Below are positions 55,602-64,000 of a stretch of 64,000 bases of DNA, piece after piece; within the stretch, counting starts at the first letter, position 1, and each line of letters begins with the position of its first letter. The notes below the pieces were generated by a model, which worked only from the letters and a program-made list of their open reading frames with translations, made no database searches and was not told the origin of the DNA. The position numbers were made by a program, and so were the translations under genes. Origin of the DNA: Gordionus sp. m RMFG-2023 (taxonomy: Eukaryota; Nematomorpha; Gordioida; Chordodea; Parachordodidae); assembly GCF_954871325.1 (NCBI RefSeq), contig NC_088777.1, positions 24,219,366-24,283,365 on the forward strand, read 5' to 3'.

Positions 55602-58600
55602 TTTATCCACAATATATTGGGTTTCGTTCGTATTCTTTTGGGAAAACGATCTTGAGTTATAGTTATTTCCTTCTCTCCTTTAGATTCAATTCATCGTTAT
55701 TGCTTATTATGTCCTCTTTGTCAACTCTCTCTTCGGTTCTCTCTTCCACTTCGGGTCTCTCTAAATTTTTAGTAGTATTTCAGCTGGACTTTTAGTTTCT
55801 GCCCCTGGTATATTTCTGTAATTGTAGAGAAAAATAGCTAGACTGGTTTCGAAATGCCCCTAGTTTCTTTTATTCATGCTCTGTTTAAAAGTTCGAACTA
55901 ATCGTTCGGACATGCCGTTTATCTGATGGTAAGGACTTCCGTGCACTAATTGTATTCCGTTTTTTTGCAGAAATCATAGAATTCTTTGTTGCTGAATTGT
56001 GGTCCGTTATTAGAAACGATTGTCTTAGGAAAACCGAATCTGGCAAAAATATTTCTTAATATTTTGATAGTGCCTTCGGTTATAGTATTTCATGGGAACT
56101 ATTTCTAGCCAGCTACTGCTAGCATCTATCACTACCAACCAATAATAATTTTGAAATCCAGCATAATCAATATGTACTCGGTGCTATTTCTGGCCAGCTA
56201 CTGCTAGCATCTATCACTACCAACCAATAATGTTTTTGGAATGGTCCAGCATAATCAATATGTACTCGGTGCCATGCTTTTGGTGGCCAATTTTGAATTG
56301 ATGTCTTTTAAGGCATATCGTGTTGTTCCTGGCATTCTCTACATTTTTCGACCCATGTTTCTAAATCTTGGTTTATATTAGGCCACCAAGCATATTGTCT
56401 TGCTTTCATTTTCATTTTTATCATTCCAATATGTCCTTGATGTATCATGTCTAACATGTTGTTTCGGTATTGTTGTGGTATTATCATTTTAGTTCTCCAC
56501 AATAAGCAACCTCTCTCTGTTGTAATTTCCTCTCTCCTTTGGCTATACTCCTTTAAACATGCATCATAGTTTATTGGCCATCCGTCTATTGTATATCTGT
56601 ATACTTTCGAAAGTATATCATCTCGCATTGTTTCTCTTTCAATTTCGCTTGCATTTAAAGGTGTTTCTACCATCTGTATTTGATCTGGCGTTTCTTCTTT
56701 TAATATTGGAGTTCCCTTTATAGGTATCTAGATAGCATGTCAGCATTTGCTATTTTCTACTACTTTTGACTTCTATTTCATATTGGTAACCTGCTAATAA
56801 TAAAGCCCATCTTTGTATTCTGGCAGTAGATGTTGTTGGTATGTCTTTTCTTGGATGAAATAAACTTATTAATGGTTTGTGGTCTGTTTGTAATGTGAAC
56901 TTTTTCCCATATATAAATTCTTTGAATTTTGTAACCCCAAATATGATGGCAAGAGCTTCTCTTTGTATTTGGCTATAATTTTTCTCAGTTGCATTTAGTG
57001 TTCTTGAGGCGAATGCAATTGGCCTCTCCTTACCCCCCTCTATATGTGATATTACTGCCCCAATTCCTAAGGCTGACGCATCTGTTGCTAATATAATGGG
57101 TAATTTTATAATGTTGTAATATTGGAGTACTACTTATTTCTTGCTTTATTTTTTTATACGCGCCTTTGCATTCATTAGTCCATCTCCAAGCAACTGCTTT
57201 TTCTAATAATTTGTATAATGGTTTGGCTTTGGTTGCAAAATTTGAAATAAATTTTGAATAGTATGTGACCCTAGATATGACTGTAATTGTTTCAAGTTTT
57301 GGTTCTGGTGCTTTTTTTACTGCCTCAGTATTTTTTTTCGGTAGATGTAATCCCGTTTTTGAAATATTGTGTCCTAAGTACTCGACATCTTGTTTGAAAA
57401 ATTTACTTTTTCTATTTTTAGCTTGATTCCTTTTTCATCTAGACATTTTAATACCTTTTTTAAATTTGTTTCGTGCTTCTCTCTATTTTCCCGGTTATTA
57501 TAATATCATCTAAATAACAAGCTACTCCTTCAAAACCTTTTAATAAATTCTTAATGGCTCGTTGAAATATAGCTGGAGAAGACGATATACCAAAAGGTAG
57601 TCTTGTATATTTAAATAATCCTCTATGCGTATTGATTACAAGATACTTTTGAGACTCTTCCCCCACTTTAATTTGAAAATAGGCATCTGAGAGATCCAAT
57701 ATTGAAAATTCCTCTCCTTTTCCCTAACTGGCTAATAAATCTTGGATTCTTGGTATTGGGTATGAATCAATATTGATATTTTGATTTATAGTTCTTTTTA
57801 AATCCCCGCAAATTCGTAATGCTTTATCTTTATTTTGAACAATTACTATTGAATGATAAATATTTTCTATTACTCCTATTTTTAGCAATCTGTCTAAATC
57901 TTCTTCAACTTTATCTTTTAAAGCGTATAGTAAGGAACGTGATTTACAGAAAATTGGATTCTCGTTTTTCATATATATTTGTGCCTTAAAATCTTTCAAG
58001 CAGGTCAATTCTTTGGTAAATAATTAAAGAAATTCATTTTGTATATTAATGTTATTTATTTGTATGGTCTTTTCAGGTATTTCAGTCATTTTGGGAAATT
58101 TAGTTATCCAGTTTTTTCCAATCAGATTTTTGGTATATCTTTTTGTAATTATGAGAGGTAGTTCTAATATTCGTCCTTTTACTACAGTCTGACCTAATAG
58201 TGGTATATTGGTTCCAGTATAGCTTTTAAGTTTTAGCAAGCAATTTGTTAATCCAGGACAATTAAGTTTATTTTTCCAATCTCTTTCGTTAATTATGCTT
58301 ACCCCAGCTCCATTATCTAATTCCATTCTGATATCGCTGTTGTTTATTTTAACATCCAAAATTCTGGATTATATTAGTTTGTTTTATTATTAATAAAATT
58401 CACTATTTCTTTTCTACAGACTAGAGCAATGTGCCCAATTTTGTTGCATTTATAACAGGTGGCATTCTTGAAAAAACAATTTTCCCTTCTATAGTTTCCG
58501 CCGCAGGAGTGGCAGGGATTTGGTTTTTTGTAGCTCGTATTATAATTATTATACGAAATGAATTTTTTTGATTGTTTATCATTATCATTATTAACTTTTT

Positions 58601-59150
58601 GAATTTTATTTATATTATCATTATGTTCCTCTTTTAAATGATGGATTTTAGTTTCATAATTTTGTATTTTTTATAAATGTTTCTACTGCAGTAGCTATTT
58701 GAATAGCTTTATTTATGACTATATCATCTTCAGATAATAATCTTTGTAAAATTTTAGGATTTTTTATTCCGAATATAAATTTATCTCTTCAGTATCTAAA
58801 TATTCCCCAAATTCACAAGTCGTTGCTAATTTTCGAAGATTTTGTATATATAGTCTTATTAATTTTTCCTCATTTTTTTGATTATATTGATAAAAATTAT
58901 ATCTTTCTACAATTATATTAGGAGTAGGATGAAAAAATTTGAGTAAAAAGTTATGTATTTCTAATATCTCGTTATTTCCTGAAATATCTGGTACGCATAA
59001 ATTTAACAATATTTTATAAGTATCACATCCTATTGTTGTTAATAACAGGATTTTTCTTGTGATAATGTTAACCTTGGTTGTGTGTTTTTAAATTCTTTAA
59101 ATAAGTCGTACCAATCTTTGTAACACAAGTTTGAATCTGTTAAATTTTTA

Positions 59151-59162
59151 TCGACTGCGCCA
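59151..59162 (-). other. Primer binding site of the LTR element
   Basis: TGGCGCAGTCGA on the minus strand, four bases inside the 5' LTR. It begins with the usual TGG and resembles the serine-tRNA-type site used by some insect Ty3/gypsy elements. Confidence 0.7.
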
Positions 59163-59166
59163 TATT

Positions 59167-59329
59167 TGTAATGTCTTTTTTTAGTAATTATGGAAATATC
59201 GAAATCGAAATTTTTTATTTTTCAAAATCTCATTTTTTGCTATTCAAATTCATATGATAATATAAATAATGAAAATAAACATTTTATAAAAATACAAAAA
59301 AATAACGAAACACAATTCAATACTTATCA
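59167..59329 (-). repeat. LTR (5' LTR of the minus-strand element)
   Basis: 163 bp with the same TGTAATGTC start and TTATCA end, about 95% similar to the other LTR. Confidence 0.88.
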
Positions 59330-60125
59330 GATATAATATAATAAGAAAAATAATAAAAGTGATTATAGAATATAAATACATATTTTTGCCAAATTATAAA
59401 ATAAGGTATAGAATAGAAGTTTCAAATAATGATAAAACAAGGGATTTTTATTGAACATTAGCTTATGAGCTTTTGAGATATATAGAAAACCCAAAAATAC
59501 CAAAAACTGCATGTTTAATATTTGGCTTGTTAGACGGTTTTACAGACTGACGATATATACATAGGATTAATAAATCTGCAGAGCCCGACCCGCAAAAAAG
59601 TTAAAATCTGACCAGGTAAAAAATTCTAACGAGCCGGCCTTTTCTTACATAAAAAAAAGGGACTAGCGGAAAAATTATTCATAAAAAATTAAGCAAGGTC
59701 TCAAGATCTCTGATTTTTGGCAAAATTTCAATAGACCAGTCCAAACATTAAAATTTTATTAGGCCAGCCCAGCTAGTGATGCAAAATAGAGATCTGCAAA
59801 AGTAGGCCCGGGCCGGGCCTATTTTAAAAAAAAAATCAAGTTCGGGCTGGGTCGGGCCTAATATTTTTTAAGAAAATTCAGACCAGGTCGGGAAATTTTT
59901 TTAATAAATATATCTAAATTTATCAATTTTATGTTGAATATTTTATGTAGAATAAAAATATTTGATTTTATTTATGGAAACTATATGCCATATAACATAT
60001 ATCGTTTATTTTGAGTAATTATAACCATTAATTTCTATATTTAAATAAATTCGGGCAGGGCTAGTAAATTTTTTCAAAAAAAATTTCAGGTTCGGGCCGG
60101 GCTTGAAAAATAAGGCCTAATGTAG
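59330..60125. mobile_element. Cluster of hAT-2-like remnants
   Basis: Two decayed pieces: about 59572-59722 (CTGCAGAGCCCGACCCGC to AAGATCTCTG) and about 59790-60120 (GAGATCTGCAAAAGTAGGCC, CGGGCCGGGCCTATTTT to GGTTCGGGCCGGGCTTG). Both are non-coding. 59330-59570 is AT-rich and unassigned. Confidence 0.6.
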
Positions 60126-60131
60126 ATTACT

Positions 60132-60340
60132 AATGCAAAATGGCTCCATTTGAGTAGATTTTTAAAAACGGCTAACTCAATATTTTAGCCAGAAATATAT
60201 TACCTAAGCCTCGAGATTTGCTAATAGATTTCCAAAGCTTTGCGCCATCTATGAGCAAAATCTTCAGGGTTGTCTAATATTATTCTTATTAAAATACTGA
60301 GTTAGCCGTTTATAAAAATCGGTGCAAAAGGAAGGATTTT
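60132..60340. mobile_element. Short inverted-repeat MITE
   Basis: The left GCAAAATGGCTCC...AAAAACGGCTAACTCAATATTTT is matched, inverted, by AAAATACTGAGTTAGCCGTTT...GGATTTTGC at the right. About 209 bp, no coding. Confidence 0.65.
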
Positions 60341-60855
60341 GCAACACTAAGCCCAGGTATTAAAATTTTGACATAATTTTTTTAATTTTACGGTAATAAT
60401 TTGTTTAAAATATAATAGTCAATCAAAAAAGAAAAATTACTATTCAAAAAAAGGAAAATCGTTTCTTGTCAATTTTTTTAAAATTTTTAGTTTTTTTTAA
60501 TTTTTCTTTATTATTTTATTTCTATCTTTTTGCGATCTCTTTGTAAAATTTTTAATCTTTATTTTTCTTAATCTTCTCAAAAAAAATTTCCTTTTCATTT
60601 TTATTTTTTTTGTCTTTTTAAAATAATTTATTTATTTTCCCCGTTATTTTTCATCACTTCTCTATCTTGATGTCATTTTTAACAATTCTTTTTCCCTTTT
60701 TCCATCCTACATAACAATTTTGACTTTTTATGTTTTCTCCTTTATATTTTTATTTTTTAAATTTCATATAAAGAAAATATTAGTAAGATTAAATATAATA
60801 ATTCTTCCTACCCCCAAAATTATTAAAGGAATTATTTCAATATAACTACGCTGTG
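60341..60855. other. T-rich low-complexity stretch
   Basis: Long runs of TTTTT with C (pyrimidine-rich) at 60460-60770. No coding seen. Confidence 0.6.
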
Positions 60856-60856
60856 A

Positions 60857-61173
60857 ATATGTTAGCGTCAATGTGTTTTTTCCGGCTGTTATTTTTTCAA
60901 CTATAGATCATTTCTTAAGCACGTTCTTTAAATTTAAAAATCCGATTTTCGGGGAATGTATTTCATCATGTTTAGAATACCTACCCTACGAATTTCAGAC
61001 AATTTTGCCATGAACTTTTGAACTTAATATAATTTATATTAGTTTCTCCATAGATATTTAAATATAAATTGTAAAATTATAGATATTCTACATGCTGGAA
61101 TATATTTCCGGTAAAATCAGATTTCTAAATTTTAAAAAACGTTGAAAAAATAACACATTGCCGCTAACATATA
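60857..61173. mobile_element. MITE related to the one at 40.08 kb
   Basis: The ends are ATATGTTAGCGTCAATGTGTT and, inverted, ATATGTTAGCGGCAATGTGTT. The inside is palindromic, with TTCTACATGCTGGAATATATT and GTTTAGAATACCTACCCTA, related to the inner part of 40081-40457. No coding. Confidence 0.7.
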
Positions 61174-61189
61174 TAATAAGAAATAAAAT

Positions 61190-62650
61190 TTTAAATTTAT
61201 CATTAATAATTTCTCCTCTTCTACATTTTGGAGTATAGGTCTCTATATTTTTCTAAAATAATTCTTGCCATCATCCTCAAAATTCCTCTCTCTCCATGCT
61301 CTATAAAACAAATTAATTCTTTCTCGTTATTAGGATTTTGATTTCTGACAAAATCCTTCTATTGTAAAAACCCATTTTCAATGGGATTAAAATAAGGGAT
61401 ATATGGTGTAAATATTTTATTGTATATCCTCTCCTTTCTATAGATTCTCCAAATGTATGGTTTGATGAAATGGTATATTATCCATCACAAAAATATAATG
61501 GAGTTCGTTTTTTGAAAAAAATGATGAATGAGTTCCTTTTATTTTTGACGAACTTTGAACGTGTTCCTTTTTTTTACGAACGCGTTCGTTTCATTTGAAT
61601 AGAAAATATTAAAAATTTTTAATAAAAAAAAGTTAGGTTATTTTTAATCAGCAGTTCTCTTTATCACATTTGAATTTTTTAACAAGCCACTCTATGTCCT
61701 ATAGTATAGTTTATTAACTTGAATATTATTATTTATAGATTAGCGTAAGCATGGATATTGTTATTTCATCATCTGATCCTGAATTAAAATTATCATGACA
61801 AAATCTAATAAATAATAATAACATTATTTTTTCAATAAACTAATTCTATCCTTACCAAATGTAAAATATGTCCAAAAAGTATAATCTCAATTTCAAATTC
61901 TAATTTAAAGAAACACTTGATTTTAACATTTATTATTTTATATAATATAACTATAAGTAGCCCGTTAACAATTTATCTTAGATTGCTGTATTTCATAGGC
62001 TTATTATAAAGTAAAAATCATTAAATAAAAATTATAGATATAAAATAGTTAATATCTTTTAAATATATTTTTATCAAGAGTTTTATATTTTAATAGTTGA
62101 ACACAATTTAAAGTATTAAAAATTTAGATAATTTATAAATGATTATTTTTTAAATAATAAAAATAATTTTGTTGACTTATAAACTATAATTTTGAACATG
62201 GCTAATATATTGTGTTAAAAAATATATGGTATTTATTTATATTAAATTAATTTGTAAAGCTTTGAACGAACGTAAACGCGTTCCTTTTATTTGAAGGTAA
62301 ACGTTAAAAGTAAACGCGATCGCTTTTTGTCGATGAACGTTGAACGCGTTCAAATACGAGCAATCGTGAGAGGAGCAATGATAGTATACATTGTCTTTAT
62401 TCCCTTGGACATTTTTACAGCCTTTCTATTTATTTGCGAATATCCAAAAAACCGTATCTCATTGATATTGATAAACTGCTCTCATCAATAAAAATAGCTT
62501 ATTCTTTCATATAAGCTACATCCACAAACTAATTAGCGTATTCTTTGAGAATCTTAATATTTGATTCTGGGTCATTCCGATGAAACTTGTCATGTTAGTT
62601 ATCTTATCTATGTTTTAAATTTGAATAAAATCAAAATCTTATAGCGCTAG
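61190..62650 (-). mobile_element. Tc1/mariner-like (IS630-type) transposase, split by a hAT remnant
   Basis: Two minus-strand halves of one DDE transposase flank a hAT-7 remnant. The upstream half (about 62640-62355) reads NIKILKEYAN, then AIFIDESSLSISMRYGF and KAVKMSKGIKTMYTIIAPLT; the D of IDES is the first catalytic Asp. The downstream half (61500-61190) reads HYIFVMDNIPFHQTIHLENL with the second Asp, then YIPYFNPIENGFLQ with the final acidic residue and ICFIEHGERGILRMM. Several frameshifts and stops are present (near 62415, 61440 and 61365). The N-terminal DNA-binding part was not found. Confidence 0.68.
61503..62352 (+). mobile_element. hAT-7 remnant
   Basis: Starts with AGTTCGTTTTTTGAAAAAAA and ends with GAACGTTGAACGCGTTCAAA, matching the subterminal GAACGCGTTC clusters of hAT-7 but lacking the outermost TAGTGTTGTAAAC at both ends. 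The coding part is largely lost (GCATGGATATTG...TCATCATCTGAT leader still seen at about 61750). Confidence 0.75.
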
Positions 62651-63045
62651 CTGAACCAGATCCAAAGATATACGCCTTCAAAATCAAAAATCTTTGTCAT
62701 TTAATTAAATCTTGTTTTTAAAAAAAAATTAAAAAATTCCAAGTGTTTTTTTATTTCCAGTAGAAATACAAAATTAACATTGTTGAAAAGGGATTTTATT
62801 TGGATGTTGATATAAGCTAAGAATGTTTATTACCTTCATATTTAACTGTTTAATCATATTTAAACTTTTTTATTTTTATAAATAAAATATATAATATAGA
62901 TGGCGATATATTTCAAAATCATTATAATATAATATATTCAATAAAAATATGTAATTTATTGGTATTAAAATAAAAAAATTATTATAACCAATATGATGTC
63001 CTGGGATGATATGTAAACAGACAGCTCATACAGATATGATTATTA
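62651..63045. other. AT-rich spacer
   Basis: Nothing recognised. Confidence 0.4.
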
Positions 63046-63049
63046 TTAA

Positions 63050-63900
63050 TAGGATGCTATATTGCAAAATAAACATTTAATTTTATATACAAACTATAAT
63101 AGAATACAGCTTGTTTTTATCGTATTCCATTTTATGCTTATTAATAAAATTGTAAGGCGATAATTTGTAAGTACGTCCTGTGGCAGTTGTGGAATCTACT
63201 ATCGTTATCACAGCGTTGTGGCGATTGATAGAAAACATTTCCATATTTTTTAAATTTATTTACAAATAAAATTATTTGAGTTGCAAAAAAATTCTTACAA
63301 TAACAAATTTTTATATTCTAATTTTTACAAGTTAAATAGTTTTATTTACAAACGAATTAAAAAAATATGGATATGGTTTCCATTAAATCTGCACATGGTA
63401 TTTGATTAATGGGCAGCCATCTCTTTTACTCAATTATGGAGTAAAAGAAGGATGGTGATGGTCCATGGTAATGTAAAAAAGAAATATATATATCCCTCAG
63501 TAATTTCATTCTTTTTTATTACTTTGACTAACCACCAAAAATCGTCTTTAACACATGAGATCTATATTATTATAGACCAGGGTCCAGACAGGTCCTTTTT
63601 TAAACATGTGCTAATGGCAATTTTTGTGGTTAGCCACAGTACTAAAAAAATGGAATTCCTGAGGAAGTATATATATATATATCTTTTTTATATCCCCATG
63701 GACCATCACATCCTTCTTTTACCCCTTAAGTGACATCAAATAAGGATAGTAGATTCATAACGACAGGATATAACTACAAATTATGGTTCCAGGAAATTCT
63801 ATTAATAAGCGCAAAATGGAATACGATAAAGTTAAAATAATTTTTTATTATAGTTTGTAAGATTTTAAAAAAAACGTTTATTTTACATTATAGAGTCCTA
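63050..63900. mobile_element. Long inverted-repeat element, unclassified
   Basis: About 180 bp at 63052-63230 (AAAATAAACATTTAATTTTA, TTTATCGTATTCCATTTT, AATCTACTATCGTTAT) recurs inverted at 63735-63900. An inner pair follows: GAAGGATGGTGATGGTCCATGG at 63447 against its inverse CCATGGACCATCACATCCTTC at 63697. The whole unit is therefore a large imperfect hairpin. Frames between the arms have no recognised product. Confidence 0.65.
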
Positions 63901-64000
63901 AATATATTCATATCTTACATATCGTTCTAATACATCATATTAGTTATAATCAATAAAAAAATTTAATTTTAATACCAATACAACACATATTTTTTTATAT

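Larger units (their letters stand above)
55416..59329 (-). mobile_element. Ty3/gypsy-type LTR retrotransposon, broken
   Basis: A 3.9-kb element bounded by two short LTRs, with flanks GATAA / GATAT. On the minus strand the parts appear in the order typical of Ty3/gypsy: gag-like region (about 59010-58540), CCHC zinc knuckle (about 58500-58430), aspartic protease region (58359-58024), reverse transcriptase with a YLDD centre (58008-57460), RNase H (about 57110-56750), and integrase with an HHCC finger (56673-56308) running on to about 55650. No envelope-like part was seen. The coding region has about half a dozen breaks. The LTRs differ at roughly eight of about 160 compared positions by eye, so the insertion is moderately recent. 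This is a fossil copy. Confidence 0.9.

Noticed and set aside
58715-58921. Plus-strand frame within the LTR element
   Set aside because: Antisense shadow of the gag-like region.

Overview
The window is nuclear DNA from an animal with a very AT-rich, transposon-rich genome. The animal call rests on one host gene: a Slik/SLK/STK10-family (germinal-centre kinase) coiled-coil tail encoded on the minus strand. Seven of its nine introns-or-neighbours logic fits clean GT-AG splicing, with six introns of 55-92 bp. The sequence does not let me name the phylum; a small-genome invertebrate that has been invaded by transposons is the best fit.

Host content. The 3' part of the SLK/Slik-like gene runs from about 46.5 kb down to 21.74 kb on the minus strand. 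Ten exons join in frame into 613 codons plus a stop. They cover the conserved SLK/LOK C-terminal coiled coil and end in a lineage-specific tail. The N-terminal kinase domain is not seen in the 17.5 kb upstream. Six introns are tiny, and three have been enlarged by transposons to 1.7, 6.5 and 14.3 kb. Two weaker host candidates are a signal-peptide-like mini-ORF at 14.55 kb and an exon-like island at 47.33-47.44 kb.

Transposon layout. 0-20.6 kb, downstream of the host gene: nested hAT elements, many with exact 8-bp target duplications. One hAT is split by a Foldback/NOF-like MULE whose arms are tandem repeats (4.56-7.27 kb). There is a three-level hAT nest (8.54-14.43 kb), an RTE LINE fragment (15.9-17.3 kb), and a hAT carrying a second hAT at a site that is empty in its sister copy (17.9-20.6 kb). 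22.3-45.5 kb, host introns: two pieces of an unclassified reverse-transcriptase element, a piggyBac-type MITE, GC-rich-ended hAT MITEs, a palindromic hAT (40.67-44.06 kb), a MULE-derived foldback, an ABAB satellite, several MITEs and a tRNA-like SINE head. 47.5-50.6 kb: a nearly full-length RTE-clade LINE. 50.6-53.1 kb: an inverted copy of the 9-14 kb hAT nest. 55.4-59.3 kb: a broken Ty3/gypsy-type LTR retrotransposon with both LTRs, on the minus strand. 59.3-64 kb: hAT, Tc1/mariner-like and long inverted-repeat remnants.

The genes do not form a pathway. The biology on show is a housekeeping-type kinase gene whose introns and 3' flank host layered waves of mostly hAT transposons. Exon alignments to SLK are from my memory of the family, not from a search. 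Boundaries given to the base are those supported by terminal repeats, target duplications or splice sites; others are approximate.
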